This document shows positions 26,881 to 34,697 of a stretch of 64,000 nt of DNA, piece after piece. A program made the translations under genes and the position numbers. The stretch lies in contig CAXXPL010000009.1 of the NCBI GenBank assembly GCA_963674665.2, positions 806,001 through 870,000 of the forward strand, written 5' to 3'. Within the stretch, counting starts at the first letter, position 1. The number at the start of each line of letters is the position of its first letter. Source of the stretch: G963674665 sp963674665. GTDB lineage: Bacteria > Desulfobacterota > Desulfovibrionia > Desulfovibrionales > Desulfovibrionaceae. The notes under the pieces were generated by a model. That model was not told where the DNA came from. It made no database searches and saw only the letters and a program-made list of their open reading frames with translations.

Positions 26881-27105
26881 TCAATCCTCATCAGGGAACA
26901 GTTCGTCAAAGTCAAAAGTATTATTTTCTAGAGCATCCTCAGCTGTATACAATATGCCGGAATCACCTGGGTATGGTTTGGCGTGGTCATGTTTACCCAT
27001 CCAGATCTCCTCAGGTATCCCCTTCGGAAACGCTAGGCACTTCACCTTTTCCTCCTCGGACAGATAGTGAACGCACCGAAAACATTTTGGGACACGAATC
27101 ATCAT
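26881..27105 (-). CDS. Small cysteine-containing protein (CxxC, GIPEEIW family)
   Basis: A 74-residue protein with CFRCVHY followed by a third Cys in VKCLAFPKGIPEEIW, then HAKPYPGDSGI. I recall the Cys-x-AFPxGIP and PYPGDxGI blocks from many small uncharacterised bacterial proteins; the Cys residues could bind a metal. GGAGGGG lies about 9 bases before the ATG. The acidic tail (FDFDELFPDED) is typical of short DNA-mimic or partner-binding tails, but no function can be assigned. Confidence 0.65.
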   Translation of the reverse strand: MMIRVPKCFRCVHYLSEEEKVKCLAFPKGIPEEIWMGKHDHAKPYPGDSGILYTAEDALENNTFDFDELFPDED

Positions 27106-27153
27106 ATCATCGCCCCTCCATAGATAATGAAAAACTCATTTTCATTTTCCAGG

Positions 27154-28365
27154 TTATATGTTCGCACGGATCGGTGTTACCTTCGCCCCTTCCCGCAAAG
27201 CATCCAGATAATCCGCCCAGGCTTGCATCATCTTTTTCCGTTCCGGCAGGTATTCGGCGAAGTTGTATGCGGCTCGGACCGCGTTACGCTCACCGTGGGC
27301 GAGCTGACGCTCGATAGAGTCCTTGGAGAAGCCCCGTTCATTCAAGAGCGTGCTGGCCATGGAGCGGAAGCCATGCCCAGTCATTTCCTCTTTGGAATAA
27401 CCCATGCGTCGTAGTGCCCCGTTAATGGTGTTTTCTGACATGCAGCGTTGCGGGCCTCTCAGGCTCGGGAAGAGGTACTTGCCGTTTCCAGTCAGGGGAC
27501 GGAGTTCGCTCAAGACAGTAAGGACCTGTTGGCTCAAGGGCACGAGGTGCTGCTCTTTCATCTTCATTTTCTCGGCAGGGATGCGCCAAACACGCTCATC
27601 AAGCTCGAATTCCTCCCACTCGGCATGGCGCAGTTCGCCGGGGCGCACGAAAGTATACGCGGCCACCTTCAGGGCACAACGGGTGACGAAGTGCCCGTCA
27701 TAGGCTTCGATGTTGCGCATGAGCGCGGCAACGCCCTTGGGATCACGGATACTGGCGAAGTGGCGTTTTTGAGCGGGGGCGATAGCGCCTCTCAAGCAGG
27801 TTGCAGGGTTGCTTCCAATCAGGCCGGTTGCCTCGGCAAACTGGAAAACAGCGCTGCACTTTTGCAGAATACGTCGGGCCTGTTCTGGTGCCCCCCGATC
27901 CTCTATACGGCGGATGATGGTCAACAACTCCGGGCTGGTGATTTCGTGGATGGGGCGTTCACCTATCCAGGGCAGAACGTTTTTTTTCATTCTGTCCCGG
28001 ACGTCCTTTGCTGTGGATTCGGACCGAATTGCCTGGAACTTGTCGAACCACTCCAGGAATACCTTTTCAAAGGTTACGGCTTCGGCCTTGGAGGCTTCCT
28101 TGTGTGCCTTGCGGACTTCAGAGGGGTTTTCACCGTTGGCGATTTGCCGCCGGGCCTCATCACGTCTGTCGCGGGCATCACGAAGGGATACTTCAGGGTA
28201 TGTTCCGAGGGAAAGGAGGCCTTCTTTGCCTTGGAAGCTGAAACGAAGCCTCCAGCGCTTGTTACCTGTAGGCGGAACTTCAAGGAACAGGCCACGTTCG
28301 TCACGTAACCTGTATAACTTTTGAGCGGGTTTGGCGTTTTTGACTTGAAGGTCGGTTAAAGCCAT
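27154..28365 (-). CDS. int: Tyrosine recombinase, P4-type integrase
   Basis: A 403-residue site-specific integrase. The N-terminal DUF4102-type arm-binding domain reads MALTDLQVKNAKPAQKLYRL with WRLRF. The core-binding domain is at about 100-190. The catalytic domain shows the first Arg in FVRPGELRHAEW, HGFRSMAST, the His in QLAHGERN and the nucleophile Tyr in AAYNFAEYL. Upstream GGGGG gives the ribosome site. It lies 250 bases from the tRNA-Ser 3' end, facing away, as in P4-like elements. Complete and apparently functional. Confidence 0.92.
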   Translation of the reverse strand: MALTDLQVKNAKPAQKLYRLRDERGLFLEVPPTGNKRWRLRFSFQGKEGLLSLGTYPEVSLRDARDRRDEARRQIANGENPSEVRKAHKEASKAEAVTFEKVFLEWFDKFQAIRSESTAKDVRDRMKKNVLPWIGERPIHEITSPELLTIIRRIEDRGAPEQARRILQKCSAVFQFAEATGLIGSNPATCLRGAIAPAQKRHFASIRDPKGVAALMRNIEAYDGHFVTRCALKVAAYTFVRPGELRHAEWEEFELDERVWRIPAEKMKMKEQHLVPLSQQVLTVLSELRPLTGNGKYLFPSLRGPQRCMSENTINGALRRMGYSKEEMTGHGFRSMASTLLNERGFSKDSIERQLAHGERNAVRAAYNFAEYLPERKKMMQAWADYLDALREGAKVTPIRANI

Positions 28366-28407
28366 TTTTTACCCCCTAAAAGTGATGGTAAAACAGTGGG
28401 TTGGAAA

Positions 28408-28502
28408 AGTTATACGTGTTTTTGAAAATGAGCCTTCTGAGAGGAATAAGTTATACGTGTTTTTCGCGTGGACTGAAAAAGTTATACGGAGAGTTATACG
28501 TG
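28408..28502. repeat. GTTATACG repeats beside the integrase gene (arm-type site candidates)
   Basis: GTTATACGTGTTTTT occurs at about 28409 and 28450, GTTATACGGA at about 28481, and GTTATACGTGTTTG at 28493. The same core is at 18357 and 18369, and ATTATACGTGTTTG at 18180, near the other end. Repeated short sites near both attachment ends are what the arm-binding domain of lambda-type integrases needs. Confidence 0.6.
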
Positions 28503-28601
28503 TTTGAACTGGACAGTGATGGACATAAGTGGATCAACCGGGACAAATGATCCTGGTTTTTCCTTGTAATGTCAAGAGATTTTGGACTTGGCTGGACTTG
28601 G
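28488..28601. repeat. Right attachment repeat (attR candidate)
   Basis: Matches 18175-18287 with one indel and a short divergent patch; 28544-28601 is almost identical to 18230-18287. It ends 14 bases before the CCA end of the tRNA-Ser gene. The crossover site is probably within this repeat or the tRNA end. Confidence 0.65.
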
Positions 28602-28614
28602 TAGGATTAAGGCT

Positions 28615-28703
<89 letters not shown>

Positions 28704-28956
28704 GCAATCTTGTATCATAATCTCAAACCCCATGGGATTGCAAGTGCCCGATTCCTCTTGCAAGCCAAAGCATGTCCAAGGATTGTGCAGGCCTTTGGGT
28801 TGTTAATGGAATGATATCCGATAGGGGAAAAAAGCTTGTTGAATGCAAATAGGTTGTAAATAGTGAATACGCGCTTGCATCTCTCGTGACGATTGCGTAT
28901 AACAAAGAAAATTTCGTGCGAAAGGTACAAAAGCGCCTTTCATCAAAGGGGATATC

Positions 28957-29583
28957 ATGCACATTGCCGAGGGCGTGCTCAGCGCGCCGGTATTGATAGC
29001 CGGTTGGACCATTACCGCCGGAGCCACTGCTGTGGGGCTTCGGAAGCTTGACTGGGAGCACGTCATGAGCGTGGCCATGCTCTCGGCCGCGTTTTTCGTG
29101 GCATCGCTTATCCACGTGCCTGTGGGCCCCTCCAGCATGCACCTCATACTCAACGGAATGCTCGGTCTGGTACTCGGGTGGGCCGCTTTTCCGGCCATAC
29201 TCTGTGGCCTGCTGCTGCAGGCCGTGTTCTTCCAATTCGGCGGGTTTTCCAGTCTGGGCGTGAACACCGTGAACATGGCACTGCCCGCCGTGTTGTGTTG
29301 GTACGTGCTGCATCCCTTCATCTCCAAGGGTGGCGTGGTGCGTTCCATTGCCGCTTTCAGCGCCGGTTTTCTGGCCGTCTTCATGGCCGGATTGCTCACC
29401 TCCATATCCCTGGCCCTTTCCGACGAGGGTTTCCTGGCAACCGCCAAGCTCATCCTGCTGGGGCACATCCCGGTGATGATCATCGAGGGCGTCATCACCC
29501 TCTTTGTCGTTAGCTTCCTGACCAAGGTACAGCCCGAGATCCTGGGCCTGAATCCCTCGCCGCCGCAATCCCCGACCGCCTAG
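28957..29583 (+). CDS. Nickel/cobalt ECF transporter S component (NikM/CbiM)
   Basis: A 208-residue membrane protein beginning MHIAEGVL, the hallmark N-terminus whose His2 takes part in metal binding in CbiM/NikM. About six helices follow, including VGPSSMHLILNGMLGLVLG with a second conserved His, and GHIPVMIIEG. It heads an operon with NikL-, NikK-, NikQ- and NikO-like genes; the NikK/NikL pair in place of CbiN points to nickel rather than cobalt. The frame is intact, unlike the four genes after it. Confidence 0.88.
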   Translation: MHIAEGVLSAPVLIAGWTITAGATAVGLRKLDWEHVMSVAMLSAAFFVASLIHVPVGPSSMHLILNGMLGLVLGWAAFPAILCGLLLQAVFFQFGGFSSLGVNTVNMALPAVLCWYVLHPFISKGGVVRSIAAFSAGFLAVFMAGLLTSISLALSDEGFLATAKLILLGHIPVMIIEGVITLFVVSFLTKVQPEILGLNPSPPQSPTA

Positions 29584-29592
29584 GAGCGCTCC

Positions 29593-30310
29593 ATGCCTAT
29601 GATTCGCAGCCTGCTTTCGCTCGCAATCCTCATTTTCGGCCTTTTTCTCGCCCCTGCCTCGGCATCAGCGCACAAGGTTATTGTCTTCGCCTATCTGGAA
29701 GGCAACGAAGTGGTCACGGAGAGCGGATTTCCAGGGGGCAAACCCTGCATTCAATGCCAGGTGCTGGTACGGGACATCGCCTCGGACGGGATTCTGGTTG
29801 AAGGAAAGAGTGGGGATGACGGCATATGGCGTTTTCCCCTGCCCCCGGAAGCAGTCAAGGCGACTGACGGCCTGGAGATCATCCTGAACGCCGGAGAGGG
29901 GCACAAGGCCACGTGGAAGATCGCGCCCAACGAGTACATGGACCTGTTGGGGGCTCCCGCGCCCAAGGAGCCAGAGCCACAGAGTTCCGAGGCACCCAAG
30001 ACTTCCGAGGCTGCGCAACCCTCCGCCCCTTCGGCCGCGTCACCCGCCCCTCAGGCGGCAGTTGACACCGAGGCGCTGATCGAGGCCATGCGCAAGGAGA
30101 TCGCCACCACGGTGTCCAAGGAACTCGCCCCCATCCGGCGTGAGCTCAGGCAAAGCCGCGAACCAAGCATGGCAGGACATTCTCGGCGGCATAGGCTATC
30201 TGGTCGGACTGGCCGGGCTTCTGAGGCCTATGCCAGAGGCCGCAAACGCTGAGTCTTGTCAATTAGATACGGCTGGTGAAGACGCATATGCCACGGTGGC
30301 ACGAAATTGA
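29593..30310 (+). pseudogene. NikL-like auxiliary component of the nickel transporter, frameshifted near the C-terminus
   Basis: The intact part has a signal peptide (MPMIRSLLSLAILIFGLF to ASAHKV) and a carboxypeptidase-regulatory-like beta domain: VFAYLEGNEV, GGKPCIQCQV, GIWRFPLPP. A Pro/Ala/Ser-rich linker and a helix follow. The continuous frame then ends in an Arg-rich tail at 30252. Reading one base later gives WQDILGGIGYLVGLAGLL, the C-terminal membrane helix expected in this family. Removing the A near 30169 (AGCATGG to AGCTGG) joins the two parts as REPSWQDILGG. So there is either a one-base insertion in the sequence or a recent mutation. The stop in the second frame is 30308-30310. 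Confidence 0.75.
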
Positions 30311-30336
30311 AAATATTCCAATGAGGGAGTCTGAAA

Positions 30337-31109
30337 ATGACAAAACGTATTCGAATCGCAGGTATGGTTCTCGCCCTGTTGCTGCTTGCCGCCCCCGCTT
30401 TCGCGCACTTCGGCATGGTCATCCCGGACGCGGGATGTGAAGGATCAGGACAACAAGACCGTCACCCTGACCCTTTCCTTTTCCCACCCCTTTGAAGGTG
30501 TTGGCATGGAACTGGTCAAGCCCAAGAGCTTTGGCGTGACCTTCGAGGGCAAGACCGAAAGTCTGCTGGACAACCTGAAAGAGACCAAGGTCATGGACCA
30601 CAACTCCTGGACCGCGGATTATCAGCTGAAACGTCCCGGAGTGTATCAGTTCGCCATGGAGCCCATGCCCTAATTGGGAGCCTGCCGAGGACTGCTCCAT
30701 CATCCATTACACCAAGACCATCGTGGCCGCCTTTGGCGAGGAAGAGGGCTGGGACGAGCCCCTGGGCCTGAAGACCGAGATTGTACCCCTGTCCCGCCCC
30801 TTTGGCGCCTACCAGGGCTACGCCTTCACCGGTCAGGTGCTGCTGGACGGCAAGCCCGTGCCCAACGCGGAGATCGAGATCGAATACTACAACAAGGACA
30901 AGTCCCTGCATGCCGCCAGCGACTACCACGTGACCTACGTGGTCAAGGCCGACGCCCAGGGCGTGTTCACCGCCGCCTGCCCCCTGGCCGGGTGGTGGGG
31001 CTTTGCCGCGCTGAACGAAGCCGACTTCACCATCAAGGATCCTGACGGCAACGACAAGAGCGTTGAGCTCGGCGCCGTGCTGTGGGTCCACATGGCCCCC
31101 TGGAAATAA
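30337..31109 (+). pseudogene. NikK-like DUF4198 periplasmic/membrane component, two frameshifts
   Basis: Starts with GGGAG before the ATG and a signal peptide ending AFAHFGMVIP, the typical DUF4198 start with His right after cleavage. Frame 1 breaks near 30426; deleting one G (CCCGGACG to CCCGACG) gives PTRDVKDQDNKTV. Frame 2 continues LSFSHPFEGVGMELVKP up to EPMP and a false stop at 30671; deleting one A (CCCTAATTGG to CCCTATTGG) gives PYWEPAEDCSIIHYTK. Frame 3 then runs to the natural end at 31109 with GEIEYYNKD-like and WGFAALNEADF segments. All three parts form one normal-length protein of about 257 residues. Both lesions are single-base insertions. Confidence 0.8.
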
Positions 31110-31132
31110 ACAGCCAAGGCTTGACAATGTTT

Positions 31133-31172
31133 GCGAGGGGGAACCCCTTTGGAAAAAGGGGTTCCCCCTCGC
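31133..31172. terminator. GGGGGAA-type hairpin after nikK
   Basis: GCGAGGGGGAACCCCTTT pairs with AAAGGGGTTCCCCCTCGC, an 18-bp stem with a 4-base loop, 24 bases after the NikK stop. It is followed by a C-rich stretch, GCTCCCCCCTCCCGAAAC, which recurs in similar form after 59580. It is one of at least five hairpins of this family in the window. Confidence 0.75.
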
Positions 31173-31337
31173 GCTCCCCCCTCCCGAAACCTTGAAAATA
31201 TTAGCCCCTTCCTGTTCATCCGCCTCATGCTTTACTGTGCGTGGGAGCTATAGTACACTACGTGCGTCTGTATTTACGGTGTGTTACAAAAGCCGAAACG
31301 TGGCCTACAATAACTAATAAAATTTTGAAAAGGGGGT

Positions 31338-31374
31338 CCGGGGGAAAACTTTTTTCAAAAAGTTTTTCCCCTGG
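31338..31374. terminator. GGGGGAA-type hairpin before nikQ
   Basis: CCGGGGGAAAACTTTTT pairs with AAAAAGTTTTTCCCCTGG. It ends 24 bases before the NikQ start and is followed by GGCAATCCTT, also found after the hairpin at 34629-34660. Two such hairpins thus stand in the 290-base gap between nikK and nikQ, so the operon may be split in two transcripts. Otherwise the gap (31173-31337) shows no gene. Confidence 0.7.
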
Positions 31375-31397
31375 CAATCCTTCTTCCTATTCCAAAA

Positions 31398-32158
31398 ATG
31401 GGCGCATTGGACGAACCTTTCAGCAGCGGTGAATCCCGGCTGCACCGAGCCGACCCCAGGGCCAAGCTTGTGGCCGTGTGCGCGCTGACCATGGCCCTGG
31501 CTTTGGGCAAGAGCCTGGGTGTGTCGGCCTGTGGCGTACTTCTGGGAGTGTGCCTGGTGCTGTGGGCGCGTCTGCCGCTCAAGAGCGTTCTGGGGCGGCT
31601 GCTGCCGGCCAACGGATTCATCGCCTTTCTCTGGCTGGTGGTGCCGTTCACCCACGCCCGGGGACCCGATTTTCAGCCTGGGGCCCCTGGAAGCCACACG
31701 ACAGGGCATGGTGCTGTCCGGACTGGTGACTCTGAAATGCGAGGCCATTCTGCTCTGCTTCCTGGCCCTGGCCTCCACCAGCACTTTGCCGCGGTTGGGG
31801 GGGGCGATGCGGCAACTGGGCCTCCCGAAGAAATTCTGCTGGATGCTGCTGTTCGCCTACCGACAGCTGTTCACCATCCAGCAGGAGTACATGCCGCCTG
31901 TCCAAGGCCGCGAGGCTGCGCTGCTTCACGCCCAAAACCTCGCTGCACTCCTACCGCACCTTTGCCAACCTTTTTGCCATGACCCTGGTACGCAGCTGGA
32001 ACAGGGGGCAGCGGGTGCAGCAGGCCATGGTGCTGCGCGGCTTCGACGGCACGTTCCGTTCCCTTGATCCCGAGGACGCGTCGCGCGGGGACTGGCTGAT
32101 GGCCGGTTCGCTCGTGGCGCTTTCCGTGGGCTTTACCCTGGCGGGCATCTGGTGGTAA
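31398..32158 (+). pseudogene. NikQ/CbiQ-like ECF transmembrane component, two frameshifts
   Basis: The N-terminus LDEPFSSGESRLHRADPRAKL and several membrane helices are typical of the CbiQ T component. Frame 1 breaks near 31650; removing one C from the ACCC run gives VPFTTPGDPIFSLGPLEATRQ, the normal family text. Frame 2 runs through LFAYRQLFTIQQEYM and breaks near 31893; removing one C (ATGCCGCCTG to ATGCGCCTG) gives YMRLSKAARLRCF. Frame 3 then ends naturally at 32158 with the conserved RGFDGTFRSL coupling region. All coding content is present. Both lesions are single-base insertions. Confidence 0.8.
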
Positions 32159-32166
32159 GCACCCCC

Positions 32167-33007
32167 ATGATTATGGAACAGGAGACATCGGCCCCGTTTC
32201 TGGAGGCGAAACAGGTGGGGCTGGCCTACTCAGGAGGGCGCGGCGCTGTGCTCAGGGGCGTGGACCTGCAACTGAGGCAGGAGCGACTCGGGCTCATCGG
32301 CTCCAACGGCAGCGGCAAGACTACGCTGCTGCACTGCCTCATGGGCGTGATCAAGCCCCAAGAGGGGGAAATCCTATTCGAGGGGCGCTCCATGCGCACG
32401 GAAAAGGAGTTCCGCTGCCTGCGCAAACATGTGGGCTTTGTGTTCCAGAACCCGGATGATCAGCTTTTCATGCCCACAGTGCTGGAGGACGTGGCTTTTG
32501 GCCCGTTGAACCAGGGCCTCTCTCCCAAGGAGGCCAGGGAGCGCGCCGAGAATACACTTGAACGTCTCGGCCTGTCCGGCTATGGAGAGCGCCTCACGCA
32601 CAGGCTCTCAGGCGGGGAGAAGCCGCCTGGTCTCTTTGGCCACCGTGCTCTCCATGCAACCCAAGGTGCTGCTGCTGGATGAGCCCACCAACGACCTGGA
32701 CCCCGAAACCCGCGAACGCTGCGTGGAACTGCTCAACACCCTGCCTCAGGCCATGTGCATCGTGTCCCATGACTGGGACTTTCTCGAACGCACCGTGAAC
32801 CGCCTGGTGGTCATGAAAGAAGGGCGCTTGCGTCACAGCGACACAGCGGCCCTGCACCGCCACGTCCATGCGCATGCCGCCGGAGAGAGCCGAACACGTG
32901 CACCCCCCTGCAAGGTCTCAAGCCGGAACATTCCCCCCATATCGCGCCAGATAAACCGTCAGGATCTTGATCATACCCCTTCTCAAATAGTGATGTATTC
33001 GTTATAA
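32167..33007 (+). pseudogene. NikO/CbiO-like ECF ATPase, one frameshift
   Basis: ATPase of the metal ECF transporter. Walker A GSNGSGKTT, Q-loop FQNPDDQLF and signature LSGGEK are in frame 1. Just after the signature, removing one C near 32623 (AAGCCGCC to AAGCGCC) restores LSGGEKRLVSLATVL, and Walker B LLLDEPTNDLD and the switch His (VSHDWDF) follow in the second frame. A His-rich segment LHRHVHAHAAGE near the end fits a nickel/cobalt ATPase. The final 40 residues of the frame to 33007 look unnatural, so another frame break or an earlier true end is possible. Start is uncertain: ATG at 32167 or 32173. Confidence 0.75.
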
Positions 33008-33232
33008 TGGAACTTCCTTGGGGGTTCTGTAAGTCCGCAAGTCTTATTGGACTTTTGTATTGTGAGTGATTTTGAAGGGTTGCTTTTTTTGTAGTGGGCG
33101 AGAGTGGCATCGATTTTGCTTCGACGGGGTGGGAATTTCGTATGCATCGGATACAAGGGCAGAGGGGCGCCTTGCCCGTGAAACCCGGAGTCGGGACCTT
33201 CCGGCGGCCCGGGCGGCGACAGGAGTGAGACC

Positions 33233-33586
33233 ATGGACAGTGATATCGAGAACCATGATGACATCACCGTGCTTCGGCCCGGCCTGAAACGGCTGGAGGC
33301 GAACACGGTCCGTATTCTTCGCGGCGATGTGCTGGAGCTGTTGAAAAAGGGGCGGGTGAACATCCTCTGTGACCTGCAGGATGTCGAGTTCATAGACAGC
33401 TCGGGAATGGGCGTGCTGGTGGCCGTGAACCACATGGTGCTGACCAAGGGCAGGCTGCTGTTCTGCAACATGAACGAACGGCTGCACGGCGTATTCACCA
33501 TGACCCGATTGGACAACCTGCTCAAGGTGCACCCCGGCTCCATCACCGAGGCCATGGACGCCTTGCGCGCGGAAATGGCTGGCTGA
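33233..33586 (+). CDS. STAS-domain protein (anti-sigma-factor antagonist type)
   Basis: A 117-residue single STAS domain like SpoIIAA/RsbV. The phosphorylatable Ser lies in FIDSSGMGVLVAV, the diagnostic motif. ACAGGAGTGAG gives the ribosome site. No cognate kinase or phosphatase is adjacent. It converges with the unknown frameshifted gene, 6 bases between stops. It may take part in a partner-switching circuit, but partners are not visible. The 225 bases before it show no gene. Confidence 0.85.
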   Translation: MDSDIENHDDITVLRPGLKRLEANTVRILRGDVLELLKKGRVNILCDLQDVEFIDSSGMGVLVAVNHMVLTKGRLLFCNMNERLHGVFTMTRLDNLLKVHPGSITEAMDALRAEMAG

Positions 33587-33592
33587 TGACCA

Positions 33593-34537
33593 TCACTCCA
33601 TAAGAAAAATCCTGGACAAATCCTCCACCTCCTCGGCCTGTCCTAGGTCCCGAACACCAGGGCCTGTGGACGGCAAACGCCCCATGAACATGGCCTGCGC
33701 GGCCAGAAGCATCAGCTCCAACTGCGTTTCCACGTCGGCCAAGGTGCAGGTGCGGCTCCACAATGCCCAGCATGCGCCGTGTCTCGAAGTTGTAGGTTTC
33801 ACGAACTTTCGTCATTCTGACGGCCAGCTCCATTTGGCGTTCCAGTTCGTCGCGCTGGATCGCCATGTCCATGGCCACGGCCGCCTTTTCCGCCGCAGTA
33901 TACATGCGGGCGTCATAGGGACGCAGGAACTCCAGCCCCCAGTTTACCACATCCAGGAACCGTACCTGGTCGAAAATTTTCTGAAACGCCCCTCGTATAA
34001 GACGTGACGCCAGACCGGTCTGCAGACCGGACCAGGCCAACCCGCGTTGGCGGCAGCGTACCCGTGCCAGCAAGGTGAGCTCGGGTTCCCTGGCCCATTC
34101 CGAGGCTGCCTGGCACAGCTCCTGTGGGAGCTGCTCGTCCAGGCGCAAGCGCTTCATGAGCAGGACGCAGTCTTTCGCGTCCAGTGACAGTTCCAGCGCT
34201 TCATCCGCCCCGGAAGTGAGAAGCCAGAGCGCACGCGCACCGTCGAGCTCCCGGGCCAGGAGGCTCACCTCTCCGTGCCCGATACCGGTCTCTCCATGCT
34301 CCAGGAGCACCGCCTCGGCCACCATGGCCAGTTCCTGGTCAGGGAACAGCAGCAGCTCGCGGATGACCTGGGCCTCGGAGTCGTCCGGGTCATCGAGCCG
34401 TGATTGCAGCTCCTCCTGGCTGAGCGCCCCCAGCGTGGTATCGAGACAGCGGAGCGTGGCAGGGTCCGGTACGCGGTTTGTCCGAGAGTACCCTTGAAAT
34501 GGCCCTTGGCGAGATCGATGTATATTAGGTCAGACAT
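33593..34537 (-). pseudogene. Unrecognised cytoplasmic protein, frameshifted twice
   Basis: Three frames join into one protein of about 314 residues. Start MSDLIYIDLAKG is at 34537. A shift near 34500, equivalent to a missing base, leads to RVPDPATLRCLDTTLGALSQ and the long middle part with GEVSLLARELDG and VRFLDVVNWGLEF. A one-base insertion near 33743 (CACCTTGGCC; CACCTGGCC or CACTTGGCC expected) then leads to DVETQLELMLLAAQAMF, ending EDLSRIFLME at 33593. The middle part is helical with a coiled-coil-like ERQMELAVRMTK segment. I recognise no domain. It follows the M50 gene by 160 bases, so it may belong to that operon. Confidence 0.55.
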
Positions 34538-34628
34538 TCCCTGAAAATATCAGTCCACTGTAAACACGTCCAGCGGCCGGCAGGGTGGATGACAAGGAGT
34601 AATAACAGGTCGGAAAAGTGTTTTGCGA

Positions 34629-34660
34629 GGGGGAAAGCCCTTTTCAAAAAGGTTCCCCCC
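34629..34660 (-). terminator. GGGGGAA-type hairpin after the M50 operon
   Basis: GGGGGAAAGCCCTTTT pairs, with a few mismatches, to AAAAAGGTTCCCCCC. It lies 38 bases beyond the M50 stop and is followed on the plus side by GGCAATCCTT as at 31373. On the minus strand it would end the secretion operon. Confidence 0.65.
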
Positions 34661-34697
34661 GGCAATCCTTTTCAGACGCTCTAATTCTCGTTGTCTT

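Noticed and set aside
28704..28956. Possible cobalamin or nickel riboswitch, or NikR site, before nikM
   Set aside because: No B12-box-like sequence and no GTGTTAC inverted pair was found; nothing supportable beyond a promoter region.
33010..33232. Possible riboswitch in the leader of the STAS gene
   Set aside because: GC-rich paired segments exist but no known aptamer core could be matched.
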